Source: Paenibacillus urinalis (GTDB taxonomy: Bacteria; Bacillota; Bacilli; Paenibacillales; Paenibacillaceae). Taken from it: DNA of 64,000 nucleotides. A program made the translations under genes and the position numbers. The notes beneath the pieces are model-generated. The model made no database searches and was not told where the DNA came from. It was given only the letters and a program-made list of their open reading frames with translations. The stretch is from NCBI RefSeq assembly GCF_028747985.1, contig NZ_CP118108.1, positions 3,725,501 to 3,789,500 of the forward strand, read 5' to 3'. The stretch's first letter is position 1, and every line of letters starts with the position of its first letter. Shown here one piece after another: positions 24,334 to 35,162 of the stretch.

Positions 24334-25656
24334 CGTTGTTTGTTTTTTCTGAGGAATGACCACACCAGCATCCTGCAGCATCCATTCAATAAAACACCCA
24401 TATCCTGACGTTGGGTCGTTCACGAACACGTGAGTAACCGCGCCAATCAATTTCCCATTCTGCACAATCGGGCTTCCACTCATGCCTTGAACAATCCCAC
24501 CTGTTTTGTTAATGAGACGTTTATCTGTAATTCGAATAACCATCCCTTTGGTTGCCGGCTGCGACTGATCTGATACATGAACGATATCGACTGTAAAGCG
24601 TTCAACCTTCTGCCCGTCGACAACAGTAAGAATTTCTGCTGGACCTTCTTTCACTTCATGAGCAAAGGCAACAGGAATCGGTTTACCATATAGGCTGTGC
24701 TCTGGATTATCTGACATTTTGCCAAAAATACCAAAATGAGTATTGCGCTCAATGTTACCGAGAATCTTGCTCTCTTTATAGAAATGAGCTCTCTTCTCTC
24801 CAGGATCTCCAGATTCACTCTTGGATATCGAGGTAACATTGGATTGGACAATCTCTCCACTACCCACAACAATCGGAGTTTGTGTGTTCATGTCCGTAAT
24901 TACGTGACCTAATGCTCCATACACACCTTGATCGGGAGCATAGAAGGTTAAAGTCCCTACACCAGCTGCTGAATCTCTAATGTAGAGTCCAAGCCGCCAT
25001 ACCTGATCTTCTTCGTCAAATGCTGGTGTAAGCTTGGTCTTCAACACTTTTCCTTGACGAGTTAGCGTAATCTCAATAGGCTTCTTAGACTTCCCAGCTT
25101 CAAGAACTGCATCTGCCACTCCATTGACCCCAGTTAACGATTTTCCATTCATATGGGTAATCAAATCACCGAGCTTAATACCCGCGGTTTCTCCAGGAGA
25201 TATCGGTGTCTTATTAGCGGAATGAACCAAATGATGACCCACCACTAATATCCCTGCTGATTTTACTTTGACACCAATAGTTTGGCCGCCTGGCACAACC
25301 TTGAGATCAGGAACGACCGTGACATCCGTTGTTTTGAACGGAATTTTGCCAAATAGCTTCCAAGTAAGCTTGGTCGCACCTTCACGCTGCGGATACAGAT
25401 GAACAGAGTGGGACTTGGATTCATCCTTAAGACCGCCGCCATTCTTACTGAGATTGACTTGCAGAACTTCAGGATGTTCAGACACACTTGCATCGACTGG
25501 AGCTGCTACTTTAAGATCCGTTTCGCGTCCGGCAAACAGATGAAGCTCATCCGGCAAAGATGCGTAACTAAATACGGGCAATAGGGTCTGTCCAATAAGA
25601 CAGATAGAGAAGACAACAATAAGACCGATTAGTTTCTTTCCAAGGCTAGGCTTCAA
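24316..25656 (-). CDS. spoIVB: SpoIVB serine peptidase
   Basis: Peptidase S55, secreted from the forespore into the intermembrane space. It cleaves SpoIVFA to activate SpoIVFB and hence sigma-K. 446 residues: N-terminal membrane anchor (about 8-30), PDZ domain (about 130-215), and peptidase domain with His251 (GALGHVITD) and the nucleophile in GMSGSP (391-396). TTG start at 25656 with GGGAGCG upstream. Located between recN and spo0A, the canonical position. Confidence 0.97.
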   Translation of the reverse strand: MKPSLGKKLIGLIVVFSICLIGQTLLPVFSYASLPDELHLFAGRETDLKVAAPVDASVSEHPEVLQVNLSKNGGGLKDESKSHSVHLYPQREGATKLTWKLFGKIPFKTTDVTVVPDLKVVPGGQTIGVKVKSAGILVVGHHLVHSANKTPISPGETAGIKLGDLITHMNGKSLTGVNGVADAVLEAGKSKKPIEITLTRQGKVLKTKLTPAFDEEDQVWRLGLYIRDSAAGVGTLTFYAPDQGVYGALGHVITDMNTQTPIVVGSGEIVQSNVTSISKSESGDPGEKRAHFYKESKILGNIERNTHFGIFGKMSDNPEHSLYGKPIPVAFAHEVKEGPAEILTVVDGQKVERFTVDIVHVSDQSQPATKGMVIRITDKRLINKTGGIVQGMSGSPIVQNGKLIGAVTHVFVNDPTSGYGCFIEWMLQDAGVVIPQKKQTTNLKAS

Positions 25657-25775
25657 GTGGCTGTCACGCTCCCTTTGCTTCGTTCGCTTGACGAAAGGTG
25701 GTCGCCAATTGCGTAACTATAACATAACCTTGGCCAGGTCCTTTTATTACTGTCAATCATTGTTCCGTACAGCAG

Positions 25776-27497
25776 TTATGCCCCTTTTTTGGCTTCAGCA
25801 AGTTTCAGCATTTCTTGAGCATGATGCAATGTCTTTTCTGTAATTTCAACACCGCCCAGCATACGGGCAAGCTCTGTCACTCTGCCCTGTTCTGATAAGG
25901 ACTCGACCTGCGTCATTGTCCGTTCATCGTGGACATTCTTCTCAATGAGATATTGATGATCTGCCATACATGCAACTTGAGGTAAATGTGTTATTGAGAA
26001 CACTTGGCATGTTGAGGACAAAATAAACAATTTCTCAGCAATCGACTGAGCTGCCCTGCCGCTGACACCTGTATCAACTTCATCAAATATGAGAACCGGT
26101 ATTTGATCGTGGCGTGCAAATATGCTTTTTAGAGCCAGCATAATACGCGACATTTCACCTCCGGATGCAATTTTGCCTAATGGTCTTAGGGGCTCTCCAG
26201 GGTTAGCTGAAATGAGAAACTCTACATTGTCTATTCCATGCTTGGTTATTCGAATGCGCTTCCCTTTCCACTCCACACCCTTAGGATCTTCCATAATGGA
26301 AATCTGGGCACGCATTGTAGTTCGCTCCATTTGCAGATCCTTGAGCTCACGCTCCACCTGATTGGACAGCTCTTCAGCACAAATTTTGCGTGCCTCACTC
26401 ATCTCTTCTGCAGTTTCCAATAATCCCTCTAATAATTGATTACGCTCTGCAAGCAGTTTCTCTAAGCGTTCATCTTTATTTTCCAAATGATCGGTTTCCC
26501 GTTCAATCTGAACATAATACTGAAGTATGGATTCTACACTTTCACCATATTTACGCTTCAATCCGGTAATCATATTAAGGCGCTCTTCGACCTCCGATAA
26601 CCGAACAGGATTAAATTCGATCCCATCCCGGTAGCTCCGCAGCTGAAATGCCGCATCCTCCAGTTGATAAAATGCAGATTGAAGCTGTTCCAGTATGGGA
26701 TGAATACCTTTGTGATCATATTCATTAATATCTTCGAGCTTCGAGATCGCGTAGCTCACGGCTTCGAGTCCCTGTGAACCATGAAGCAGCTCATACGCAC
26801 CTGATACCGAATCCATCATCTTTTCGCTATGAGATAGTTTGACCCTTTCTTCGGCGAGGGATTCATCTTCACCGGGAACAAGGCTCGCAGCTGCAATTTC
26901 TTCCAGCTGAAATCGATACATATCAAGCATTTGATATGCTTTTTGACTGGATTCCTGAAGCTGTCTAAGCTCCTTCTCTACTTTGACAAAAGCTCTGTAT
27001 TGCTCACTATACTTTATCTTGATGGGTCGAATGATCGTTTCTCCGTATGTATCGAGCAGACCTAAATGCTTCTCTGCTCTAAGTAAACTCTGGTGCTCAT
27101 GCTGTCCATGGATATTAATTAATTGTTCTCCGATTTCGCGAAGCATTGTCAGATTCACGAGCTGACCATTGATCCGGGATACGCTCTTACCGGAAACTGT
27201 AAGCTCACGGCGAATAACCAGATGTTCATCCGGCTCCGCCTGTATTCCGAGCTCGGTAAGCGTGTTCCATACGGGGTGATGAGCAGAAAGCTCAAATAAG
27301 GCCTCCATCTCGGCCTTGTCACAGCCATAGCGGATTAAATCTGCGGAGCCTCGTCCTCCTGCAATCAGTCCCAAAGCATCTATAATAATTGATTTACCTG
27401 CGCCCGTCTCCCCGGTCAACACGTGAAATCCTGAATGAAAATGTACATCAACTGCTTCAATAACGGCTAAATTTCGGATTGATAATGTGGAAAGCAT
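25776..27497 (-). CDS. recN: DNA repair protein RecN
   Basis: SMC-like ATPase acting early in double-strand break repair. 573 residues: Walker A GETGAGKS near residue 30, a long coiled-coil middle (about 150-360), then signature LGKIASGGEMSR and Walker B ILIFDEVDTG-type sequence (VLIFDEVDTGVSG) in the C-terminal half. Standard size. Between argR and spoIVB as in B. subtilis. Confidence 0.97.
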   Translation of the reverse strand: MLSTLSIRNLAVIEAVDVHFHSGFHVLTGETGAGKSIIIDALGLIAGGRGSADLIRYGCDKAEMEALFELSAHHPVWNTLTELGIQAEPDEHLVIRRELTVSGKSVSRINGQLVNLTMLREIGEQLINIHGQHEHQSLLRAEKHLGLLDTYGETIIRPIKIKYSEQYRAFVKVEKELRQLQESSQKAYQMLDMYRFQLEEIAAASLVPGEDESLAEERVKLSHSEKMMDSVSGAYELLHGSQGLEAVSYAISKLEDINEYDHKGIHPILEQLQSAFYQLEDAAFQLRSYRDGIEFNPVRLSEVEERLNMITGLKRKYGESVESILQYYVQIERETDHLENKDERLEKLLAERNQLLEGLLETAEEMSEARKICAEELSNQVERELKDLQMERTTMRAQISIMEDPKGVEWKGKRIRITKHGIDNVEFLISANPGEPLRPLGKIASGGEMSRIMLALKSIFARHDQIPVLIFDEVDTGVSGRAAQSIAEKLFILSSTCQVFSITHLPQVACMADHQYLIEKNVHDERTMTQVESLSEQGRVTELARMLGGVEITEKTLHHAQEMLKLAEAKKGA

Positions 27498-27638
27498 GTT
27501 CCAACACCTCCAATGATAACTGTGGCAGCCCTTCTACAGGGAAGGGAACACCTGTTGCTATTTTCATCTTCGATGTATACTTTACACTATTTCTCACCAA
27601 AAAGAAACATACGTTCGTCTGTTTTTTTGAAATTTTGA

Positions 27639-28088
27639 TTAAGAAATGTAACTCATGATTTGATTGATAACCGTCTTGCTGTTCTCTTCATTTCTGCATA
27701 TTACCAGGATGGTATCATCACCGCTGATCGTACCCATAATTTCCGGCCACTCAATGCTGTCAAGAAGTGCGGCCACCGAATTGGCCGTGCCTGGCAAAAA
27801 CTTCATGACCACCAGATTTGTCGTATAATCGACGCTGAGAAAATTATCAACCAGGGCCCGTTTCAATTTTTGTCCTGGGTTATATCTCTGGTCCGTAGGG
27901 AGTGAATATTTATACCTTCCATCGTCGGTCGGAATTTTTATGAGCAGCAATTCCTTAATATCACGAGATACAGTTGCCTGAGTTACCTGATAACCTGCCT
28001 GCCGTAATGCCTCGACAAGGTCATCCTGAGTCTCAATGTCATTTTGACTAATTATTTCCCTGATTTTGATGTGTCGTTGTCCCTTCAT
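27639..28088 (-). CDS. argR: Arginine repressor ArgR/AhrC
   Basis: Arginine-responsive regulator repressing biosynthesis and activating catabolism. 149 residues from the ATG at 28088 (MKGQRH), which has GGAGG five bases upstream; four extra codons of the longest frame contain that site. N-terminal winged helix with the SRDIKEL recognition segment, C-terminal hexamerisation domain with [12 protein letters not shown] arginine-binding region. Confidence 0.96.
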   Translation of the reverse strand: MKGQRHIKIREIISQNDIETQDDLVEALRQAGYQVTQATVSRDIKELLLIKIPTDDGRYKYSLPTDQRYNPGQKLKRALVDNFLSVDYTTNLVVMKFLPGTANSVAALLDSIEWPEIMGTISGDDTILVICRNEENSKTVINQIMSYIS

Positions 28089-28113
28089 ACTTGCCTCCAT
28101 CCAATGCTATAAA

Positions 28114-28599
28114 TTAATATTCGTCTTCATGCTCCCAAATATAATCATCTTCATCTATAAGCGTGATTAGCTTCAAGTTATTATCGTCCGTATCTACATA
28201 CAGTAAACCGTTACAGTTCGGGTACAGCAGCAAATAGGGCAGCAGGCGGTCTCTAAGTCCAGAGCCTGTCCATTCCTGCGGCATCCGGCTTCTCGAGGTC
28301 TTCACAATGAACACCTCATCTTCTTTCTCTGCCACGTAATCAATGAACAGCCGGCTGTACAGAGTCTGTTTATCTACCTGGAAGGTCAGCGGGACTTTAA
28401 GTCTTCCTCCAATGACCTCATAACCTTCTCTTTCCAAAATTTCGAGTGCGGGATGCTCTTGAATTTCTTCATTGAGTACAAGCTCTGGCAGCTGTTCAGG
28501 AACCGGCTCCTGAAGCCATCTGCGAATGCCATACAACACCCAGAATACAATAATGATCCCGAGAAAAGCGATAACAAATTTATCATATTGGCCTTCCAT
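28114..28599 (-). CDS. Unknown membrane-anchored acidic protein
   Basis: About 161 residues. One transmembrane helix near the N-terminus (residues 9-27 of this start), then a soluble domain with many Glu/Asp and an acidic end (EDDYIWEHEDEY). Nuclease-like reasoning is possible from the FIDYVAEKEDEVFIVKT stretch, which vaguely recalls restriction-endonuclease folds, but the evidence is thin. ATG at 28599 is favoured over GTG at 28608 because of AGAGGTGA spacing. It is inserted between tlyA and argR, where B. subtilis has no such gene that I recall. Confidence 0.65.
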   Translation of the reverse strand: MEGQYDKFVIAFLGIIIVFWVLYGIRRWLQEPVPEQLPELVLNEEIQEHPALEILEREGYEVIGGRLKVPLTFQVDKQTLYSRLFIDYVAEKEDEVFIVKTSRSRMPQEWTGSGLRDRLLPYLLLYPNCNGLLYVDTDDNNLKLITLIDEDDYIWEHEDEY

Positions 28600-28612
28600 C
28601 CATCTCACCTCT

Positions 28613-28654
28613 CACAAGGAGATATTCGTTAACCAGAAAAAATATCCTCTTGTG
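28613..28654. repeat. Imperfect inverted repeat before the 28114-28599 gene
   Basis: CACAAGGAGATATT and AATATCCTCTTGTG pair with two central mismatches. On the transcript, the 3' arm touches the ribosome binding site of the next gene, so it could modulate translation. No T-run at its end. Confidence 0.5.
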
Positions 28655-28691
28655 AATTTAGGAAATGCGCTGGTTTTATGAATCCAGCAAA

Positions 28692-28720
28692 AGAAACCCA
28701 TCTAAAAAAGATGAGTTTCA
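28692..28720 (-). terminator. Terminator of tlyA
   Basis: Minus strand stem GAAACTCATCT / AGATGGGTTTC with a T-rich loop and TTTTG after it; it overlaps the tlyA stop codon. Confidence 0.65.
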
Positions 28721-29542
28721 ATGAAAGGTATGGCTCGCTTCGTTAACCACGGCCTCAATCAGATGATCAATATCAGGTCCCGCAGATTCCACATCTTCTC
28801 CACCAAGACGCCAATGGGCCAAAAACTCAATATTTCCTTCTCCACCTGTAATCGGCGAGAATGTCAAATCAGACAATGCCAGGCCAAGCTCACTTCCGTA
28901 TTCGAGAAGAGAACGCAGAACCTCTGCATGGACCTTGGGATCTTTGACAACCCCTGTCTTCGGAACTTTTTCTCTTCCCGCCTCAAACTGCGGCTTGATC
29001 AAGGCTACAATATCAGCCGGCTGCTTAAGCAGCTGAATAAGAGGTGGAAGTATAATCTTTAAAGAGATGAAGGATACATCAATGCTCGCGGTATCCGGTA
29101 CAGGACCTGTCAAATGCTCAGGTGTCACATACCTAAAATTGGTTCTTTCCATAACCGTGACCTGTGGATGGTTGCGAAGCGACCAATCCAATTGATTGTA
29201 ACCTACATCGATCGCATACACATGTGATGCACCATGCTGCAGTGCACAATCTGTAAACCCGCCTGTTGAAGAACCAATATCAAGCATCGTTCGCCCTTTC
29301 ATCTCAATATGGAATTGACGAATTGCTTTTTCCAGCTTAAGTCCTCCGCGCCCCACATAAGGATGTACTGCGCCTTTCACTCGAATGACAGCCTCACGGG
29401 GAATTTTCATTCCTGGTTTCTCAATGCGTTCTTCATTGGCATAGACCAGACCTGCCATAATTGCTGCCTTGGCCTTCTCGCGGCTTTCGTAATATCCCTG
29501 CTCTACCAGCAGGACATCCATTCTTTCTTTGGGAACTGACAT
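28718..29542 (-). CDS. tlyA: TlyA family rRNA methyltransferase (YqxC)
   Basis: Family of 2'-O-ribose methyltransferases acting on rRNA; historically annotated as hemolysin. 274 residues: S4 RNA-binding domain (about 6-65), then a FtsJ-type Rossmann domain with SAM motif MLDIGSSTGGFTDCAL (about 95-110) and catalytic-type Lys/Asp/Lys/Glu positions (e.g. VALIKPQFE). Between dxs and argR as in B. subtilis. Confidence 0.93.
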   Translation of the reverse strand: MSVPKERMDVLLVEQGYYESREKAKAAIMAGLVYANEERIEKPGMKIPREAVIRVKGAVHPYVGRGGLKLEKAIRQFHIEMKGRTMLDIGSSTGGFTDCALQHGASHVYAIDVGYNQLDWSLRNHPQVTVMERTNFRYVTPEHLTGPVPDTASIDVSFISLKIILPPLIQLLKQPADIVALIKPQFEAGREKVPKTGVVKDPKVHAEVLRSLLEYGSELGLALSDLTFSPITGGEGNIEFLAHWRLGGEDVESAGPDIDHLIEAVVNEASHTFH

Positions 29543-29575
29543 AATTTCTCCTGTCGTGTAGATTAAACCACATAG

Positions 29576-29620
29576 CTATAGAGCCCAATATGAGCATAAC
29601 TGCCCTTATTGGACTCTATA
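29576..29620. repeat. Inverted repeat between tlyA and dxs
   Basis: CTATAGAGCCCAATA pairs with TATTGGACTCTATA around an 18-base loop, with one mismatch. It has no T-run. It may be a weak terminator or stabiliser behind dxs. Confidence 0.5.
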
Positions 29621-29677
29621 ATTCTCGGGCTTGGTTTATATCATTTCATCTTCTAAATTTTTACGGAAACACATTCA

Positions 29678-31585
29678 TCATGAAGGTGTGCTGGTCTTTG
29701 GAAGATCATAGGCGAACTCAAGCTTCAGCTTCCGCATCTCTTCAATAACCGCCTGTACCGTAAGCCCCACTTCCTCGCGCTGCTCCTTGACACTTCCGTG
29801 CTCGATGAACTCATCCGGGATTCCCATGATGTGAATCTTGGTGTCGTACAGCCCTGCTTCTGAATAGAATTCAAGAATACTGCTTCCGAGGCTCCCCGCT
29901 GCAGATGCTTCTTCCAGCACGATCATTTTCGTGTCGTTCGCATGTAAGGATACCAGCATCTCTTGATCCAGTGGTTTAAAGAATCTGGCATTAATGACAC
30001 TTACCTGCATTCCCTCACGTTTCAGCAGCTCTGCCGCTTCTTCCGCAATTGGAATCATAGGTCCAGCTGCAATGATCGCGTAATTCTCCCCTTGCCGCAG
30101 AGTTTCCCATGAACCAATCGGAATGGACTTCAGCTCTGGATCAAGCGGCACACCCAATCCATTCAATCTTGGATATCGATAAGCGATTGGACCCTCATTG
30201 TAATCCAGCGCTGTCTTCATCATATGTCTCAGCTCATTCTCATCCTTCGGCATCATCACCACAATATTTGGAATATGACGTAAGAACGCCACATCATAAA
30301 CACCTTGGTGCGTTTCGCCATCCGAGCCGACAAAGCCAGCCCGATCAATTGCAAACATCACATTCGCATTATGTCGGCAAATATCATGGACGATCTGATC
30401 ATATGCACGCTGCATGAAGGTCGAGTAAACTGCAAATACCGGCTTTAATCCTTCCATTGCCAGCGCTGCACACATCGTTGCTGCATGCTGTTCCGCGATC
30501 CCAACATCAACCATCCGTTCAGGGAATTCCTTGCTGAATGGAATGAGTCCTGAACCTCCCGGCATGGCCGGAGTAACAGCGACGATCCGCTCATCTTCTC
30601 TAGCGAGCTCAATGAGTGTTTCTCCAAATACGTCGGTATACATGGGATTGCCTACGGATTTAAGCACTTGTCCTGATTCGATCTTATACGGCGAAATACC
30701 GTGCCATTTGAAAGAATCCGCCTCAGCCGGTTTATATCCCTTGCCTTTGGTGGTCAGAACGTGAACGAATACCGGGCCATTGACATTGTCCGCCTGTCTG
30801 AAGGTCTCGATCAGCTTAGACATATCATGCCCGTCAACCGGTCCTAGATAAGTAAAGCCTAGTTCTTCAAATAACACACCCGGAACCATCATATATTTCA
30901 AGCTGTCTTTGAGCCGGCCTGCAGACTTCGCAAGTGTACCGCCGATTGCCGGAATCTTACGCAATACAAGCTCAACTTCATCCTTGGCTTTCAAATAATG
31001 TCTGTCCGATCGGATCTTGCTCAAATAGTTATGCATTGCTCCAACGTTAGGAGCAATAGACATCTCATTATCGTTCAGAATGACCATGAGCTTCTTCTGT
31101 TCATGTCCGATATGGTTCAACGCTTCAAAAGCCATACCGCCAGTCAGGGCTCCGTCCCCAATAATTGCGATAACCTTGTTGTCCTCGCCTTTGAGATCCC
31201 TTGCATAAGCCATTCCCATAGCAGCTGACAAGGAAGTACTGCTGTGTCCAGCTTCCCAGACATCATGTTCACTTTCATTACGCTTAACAAAGCCTGACAG
31301 ACCCTTATACTTCTTGAGCGTGTCAAATTTGTCCATACGTCCAGTCAATATTTTATGAACGTAAGCCTGGTGGCCTACATCAAATATCATTTTATCCTTA
31401 GGGCTATTATAAGCGTAGTGCAGGGCGATCGTAAGCTCTACCACTCCCAAATTGGATGCCAGGTGCCCTCCTGTACGAGAAATTGTTTCTATCAGGAACT
31501 GACGAATCTCCCCCGATAATGAAACAAGTTCATCCACAGATAATGTTTTCAGATCGTTTGGTCCCTTAATTTGTGGAAGGAGCAC
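29678..31585 (-). CDS. dxs: 1-deoxy-D-xylulose-5-phosphate synthase
   Basis: First enzyme of the MEP isoprenoid route, joining pyruvate and glyceraldehyde 3-phosphate with thiamine diphosphate. 635 residues, GTG start. Motifs: GHQAYVHKI and [12 protein letters not shown] in the N-terminal domain, [15 protein letters not shown] thiamine motif (about 148-162), [15 protein letters not shown] in the transketolase domain. Immediately downstream of ispA in one operon. Confidence 0.97.
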   Translation of the reverse strand: MLLPQIKGPNDLKTLSVDELVSLSGEIRQFLIETISRTGGHLASNLGVVELTIALHYAYNSPKDKMIFDVGHQAYVHKILTGRMDKFDTLKKYKGLSGFVKRNESEHDVWEAGHSSTSLSAAMGMAYARDLKGEDNKVIAIIGDGALTGGMAFEALNHIGHEQKKLMVILNDNEMSIAPNVGAMHNYLSKIRSDRHYLKAKDEVELVLRKIPAIGGTLAKSAGRLKDSLKYMMVPGVLFEELGFTYLGPVDGHDMSKLIETFRQADNVNGPVFVHVLTTKGKGYKPAEADSFKWHGISPYKIESGQVLKSVGNPMYTDVFGETLIELAREDERIVAVTPAMPGGSGLIPFSKEFPERMVDVGIAEQHAATMCAALAMEGLKPVFAVYSTFMQRAYDQIVHDICRHNANVMFAIDRAGFVGSDGETHQGVYDVAFLRHIPNIVVMMPKDENELRHMMKTALDYNEGPIAYRYPRLNGLGVPLDPELKSIPIGSWETLRQGENYAIIAAGPMIPIAEEAAELLKREGMQVSVINARFFKPLDQEMLVSLHANDTKMIVLEEASAAGSLGSSILEFYSEAGLYDTKIHIMGIPDEFIEHGSVKEQREEVGLTVQAVIEEMRKLKLEFAYDLPKTSTPS

Positions 31586-31718
31586 GTGAACCCCCCGCTT
31601 TCCTTCATAATTTTTTGTAAATTAGTTATTGTCATAGCCTACATTATACCACAATCCACTTTAAATCATAAATTTCGCCAGTTAGAGGTGAATTGATGTC
31701 TATGCTTTCACTTGACGA

Positions 31719-32621
31719 CTAATGATCTCTCTTCATCAAATAATCCGCCAATTCCAGCAGTCGAGATGGATCAGGAATCTGTCCCGTAATCAGCGCTTCT
31801 TTTGCAGAAGACGTTAACCGCTCCACCTCAGCCAAGGATTGATCCATACCTATAAAGAACGGATAAGTTACTTTTTGCTGATTCACATCACTCTGTGTCT
31901 TCTTGCCCAGCTTCTGCTCATCTCCGATTAGATCGAGAATATCATCCTGAATCTGGAACGCAAGACCAAGGTCTCTGCCGAATGAACGAAGCGCCTCCAG
32001 CTGTACATCATCAGCCCCGCCAATTCTGCCTCCAGCCATGAGGGAGAAGATGATGAGGTCGCCCGTCTTATGAAGATGAATATATTCAAGCTGTGATAAG
32101 GAAGTCATCCCCTGCTCGCCCTCCATATCAGCCACCTGTCCTCCGACCATACCTCGTGCACCTGCATGCATAGAGAGCTCCTCCACAATAGTGAGTACGC
32201 GATCTGATGGAATATTGAACTTGCGAGCTGCCTGAATCACACTGTAAAAAGCGTGGGTGAGGAGTGCATCACCTGCAAGAATAGCCATCGCTTCCCCGTA
32301 AACCTTATGATTGGTCAAACGTCCCCTGCGATAATCGTCATTATCCATGGCGGGCAAATCATCGTGAATCAAAGAGTACGTATGTATCATCTCTACGGCA
32401 GCAGCAACCGGCAGAGCGGCTTCCCGCTCCACGCCAAATGCTTCACATGCTGCGATTACAAGCGCTGGGCGAAGCCTTTTCCCTCCGGCCATCAGCGAAT
32501 ACTGCATCGATTCTTTTAGATGCTCAGGAATATCCCAAGCTTCAGGAAAAACGGTTCTCAGCTCTCGCGCCATCAAGTCGGCGACATCCTGAATATACAA
32601 TTCTATGGATGGTCTAGTCAC
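31719..32621 (-). CDS. ispA: Farnesyl diphosphate synthase
   Basis: Condenses IPP with DMAPP and geranyl diphosphate. 300 residues with both aspartate-rich motifs: DDLPAMD (87-93) and DDILD (225-229), plus GGKRLRP (46-52). The GTG start overlaps the xseB stop by four bases (GTGA), suggesting coupling. Confidence 0.96.
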   Translation of the reverse strand: MTRPSIELYIQDVADLMARELRTVFPEAWDIPEHLKESMQYSLMAGGKRLRPALVIAACEAFGVEREAALPVAAAVEMIHTYSLIHDDLPAMDNDDYRRGRLTNHKVYGEAMAILAGDALLTHAFYSVIQAARKFNIPSDRVLTIVEELSMHAGARGMVGGQVADMEGEQGMTSLSQLEYIHLHKTGDLIIFSLMAGGRIGGADDVQLEALRSFGRDLGLAFQIQDDILDLIGDEQKLGKKTQSDVNQQKVTYPFFIGMDQSLAEVERLTSSAKEALITGQIPDPSRLLELADYLMKRDH

Positions 32622-32878
32622 AAAGAGACACCGCCTTCATCTTCATTACCTCCAAAAGGCTGCTTCCGAAACTCTCCATCCTCTTCTACGATCATTTCAA
32701 TCTTACGTTCCACTTGTTCGAGCTTCTGGTTGCACATTTGAGACAGTTTCATCCCTCTTTGGAACAGCTCGATCGCCTGCTCAAGGGGAACGTCTCCCCG
32801 TTCGAGCTGGTTCACAACTTCTTCAAGCTCGGCCATCGCAGCTTCAAAATTCAGCTCCTGCTCATTTGCCATCTTCAT
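32618..32878 (-). CDS. xseB: Exodeoxyribonuclease VII small subunit
   Basis: 86 residues; FEAAMAELEEVVNQLERGD is the family signature, forming the helical hairpin that binds XseA. Overlaps xseA by 17 bases and ispA by 4. Confidence 0.95.
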   Translation of the reverse strand: MKMANEQELNFEAAMAELEEVVNQLERGDVPLEQAIELFQRGMKLSQMCNQKLEQVERKIEMIVEEDGEFRKQPFGGNEDEGGVSL

Positions 32879-34232
32879 TTGCCTCCTTTATCTCCCAGAC
32901 CTGGCAGGCAAGCTGCCCATCGACCAGTTTAATTTTGACCAAGTCACCCGGAGCGACCTCTTTGGTTGATTTCACTAACTTTTTATCCTGCTCATCATAT
33001 ACAAGGCTGTAGCCTCTTGACATTACTTTCAGTGGACTCAGTGCATCGAGATGCCTCATATTTCCCTGCAGCTGCTGCCTACTCACCTTCACAAGAGATG
33101 TCATCGCCGTCTCTAGCTGCTTCCTGTACGACATAATTTCCTTCTTCGCGGAAGACACCTGTGCAGACGGGTTAAAACGAACGAGTGAGATCCGCATCCG
33201 TTCCTGCTTCTCTCTTGCAAACCTTTTACGAGAATCCATCGCCCTTGTTAACCTCATATGGAGCTGATCCAGCCTTTCCGTATGCTGCACCAGACTTCTA
33301 CGCGGATTCATGAGAACCGGAGACTTGGATAAGCGTTCAAGCTTATCTCGATTGTGCTTGGCTCTTGTTATCAAGCTCTGATTCAGCCTACGCTGATAAC
33401 CAGCGAGTTGTTCCTTCAGCTCCATCTGATGGGGCACGGCTAGCTCTGCGGCAGCTGTCGGTGTGGCTGCTCTCACATCTGCGGTAAAATCTGCAATCGT
33501 AAAATCCGTCTCATGACCGACTGCAGAAATAACCGGAATTTCGGATCTTGCAATCGCTCTTGCTACCATTTCTTCGTTAAAGGCCCACAGCTCTTCTAAT
33601 GAGCCGCCACCACGCCCGACAATGATGACGTCAACTTCTGCCATCTCATTGACTAGATCAAGTGCACGTACGATTGAAGGTGCGGCCGTCTTCCCTTGGA
33701 CAAGCACAGGATATAAATAAACCTCAGCCAGTGGAAATCTGCGAGTGATGGTCGTAATAATATCTCTCACTGCTGCTCCAGTTGGTGAGGTAATCACGCC
33801 TATGGATTTGGGATAGCGGGGCAGAGGCCGCTTGCGTCCAGGCGCAAACAAACCTTCCTCGTCCAGCTTCTGTTTTAACTGCTCATAAGCCATATACAGG
33901 CTGCCAATCCCGTCAGGCTGCATATGTGTGGCATAGAATTGATATTGTCCATCCCGTTCATATACGGACACATTACCCCGTGCAATTACACGGGCGCCTT
34001 CCTTCGGAATGAAGGGCAGCCTGCGATTGTGCGTCGCAAACATGATAGACTTAATCCGGCTGCCTTCATCCTTCAGTGTAAAGTACATATGCCCGCTGGA
34101 ATGATGTGTGAAATTGGAGATTTCACCACGAATCCATACATCTGTCAGGACAGAATCGGATTCCAGCTTCATTCGTATATATCGATTCAAATCTTTAATT
34201 GAATAAATGCGCTCTTCAGCCAGAGGAATCAC
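32862..34232 (-). CDS. xseA: Exodeoxyribonuclease VII large subunit
   Basis: Catalytic subunit of the ATP-independent single-strand exonuclease VII. 456 residues: N-terminal OB fold (about 1-110, VWIRGEISNFTHHSSGH), catalytic domain with GVITSPTGAAVRDI and GRGGGSLEELWAFNEE, and a C-terminal coiled-coil region. Part of folD-xseA-xseB-ispA-dxs. Confidence 0.96.
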   Translation of the reverse strand: MIPLAEERIYSIKDLNRYIRMKLESDSVLTDVWIRGEISNFTHHSSGHMYFTLKDEGSRIKSIMFATHNRRLPFIPKEGARVIARGNVSVYERDGQYQFYATHMQPDGIGSLYMAYEQLKQKLDEEGLFAPGRKRPLPRYPKSIGVITSPTGAAVRDIITTITRRFPLAEVYLYPVLVQGKTAAPSIVRALDLVNEMAEVDVIIVGRGGGSLEELWAFNEEMVARAIARSEIPVISAVGHETDFTIADFTADVRAATPTAAAELAVPHQMELKEQLAGYQRRLNQSLITRAKHNRDKLERLSKSPVLMNPRRSLVQHTERLDQLHMRLTRAMDSRKRFAREKQERMRISLVRFNPSAQVSSAKKEIMSYRKQLETAMTSLVKVSRQQLQGNMRHLDALSPLKVMSRGYSLVYDEQDKKLVKSTKEVAPGDLVKIKLVDGQLACQVWEIKEANEDGK

Positions 34233-34238
34233 TCCTTT

Positions 34239-35096
34239 TTAGACAAGACCATGAGCACGCTTAGCGGACAGAAGAGTATTCTGCATCAGCATCGTTATTG
34301 TCATAGGGCCAACTCCGCCTGGAACAGGGGTGATGGGTCCAGACACCTCACTAGCACTCGCAAAATCCACATCGCCTGCAAGCTTTCCGTTCTCAAGTCG
34401 ATTCATTCCTACATCTATAACAACGGCACCTTCCTTGATGTAGCTTGCATCGATGAAATTAGCCCGTCCAATAGCGACGACAAGAATATCAGCCTGACGC
34501 GCAATTTCTTTCATATTTGAGGTACGAGAATGACACATCGACACCGTAGCGTTTTCACGCTGAAGGAGTAAAGATACCGGTTTGCCGACAATATTACTGC
34601 GTCCGATAACAACAGCATGCTTGCCTGCAATCTCAATTCCTGTACGTTTGATCATCTCAATAACGCCCGCAGGTGTACATGGCAGAAGACTATCGTCCCC
34701 AATTACCAGATTACCCACATTGACAGGATGGAACCCATCCACATCTTTTTCAACAGCAATGGCATTGATCACTTTCTTCTCATCAATATGACCCGGAAGA
34801 GGCAATTGAACCAGAATACCGTTAATGCTCATTTGACGATTCAGTTTGTCAACAAGAGCAAGAAGATCCTCTTCACTTGTATCACTTGGAAGACGATGAA
34901 CCTCTGAATAGAAGCCCAAATCATGGCATGCTTTTTCCTTATTGCGAACATACACTTGTGATGCAGGATCTTCGCCGACCAGTACCACGGCCAGACCTGG
35001 CACTATATTTTTTGCCTTCAGCTGCTGAACTTCTTCTGTAATCGAATTTCGAATATCTTCTGAAATTTGCTTTCCGCTAATAATTGTTGCCGTCAT
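34239..35096 (-). CDS. folD: Methylenetetrahydrofolate dehydrogenase/cyclohydrolase FolD
   Basis: Bifunctional enzyme converting 5,10-methylene-THF to 10-formyl-THF. About 285 residues from the ATG at 35096 (AAGGGAGAG upstream). Motifs: YVRNKEKAC with catalytic Lys, [17 protein letters not shown], and [11 protein letters not shown] for NADP binding. Confidence 0.96.
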   Translation of the reverse strand: MTATIISGKQISEDIRNSITEEVQQLKAKNIVPGLAVVLVGEDPASQVYVRNKEKACHDLGFYSEVHRLPSDTSEEDLLALVDKLNRQMSINGILVQLPLPGHIDEKKVINAIAVEKDVDGFHPVNVGNLVIGDDSLLPCTPAGVIEMIKRTGIEIAGKHAVVIGRSNIVGKPVSLLLQRENATVSMCHSRTSNMKEIARQADILVVAIGRANFIDASYIKEGAVVIDVGMNRLENGKLAGDVDFASASEVSGPITPVPGGVGPMTITMLMQNTLLSAKRAHGLV

Positions 35097-35162
35097 GTCT
35101 CTTCTCTCCCTTGGATCCAAACTTTATAAACATCCGTTATGCATTAGAATCATCGTACACTA

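Noticed and set aside
25657..25775. Sigma-G-like promoter before spoIVB
   Set aside because: A TAATA-N18-TATGTTA arrangement exists, but the -35 matches poorly; not strong enough to list.
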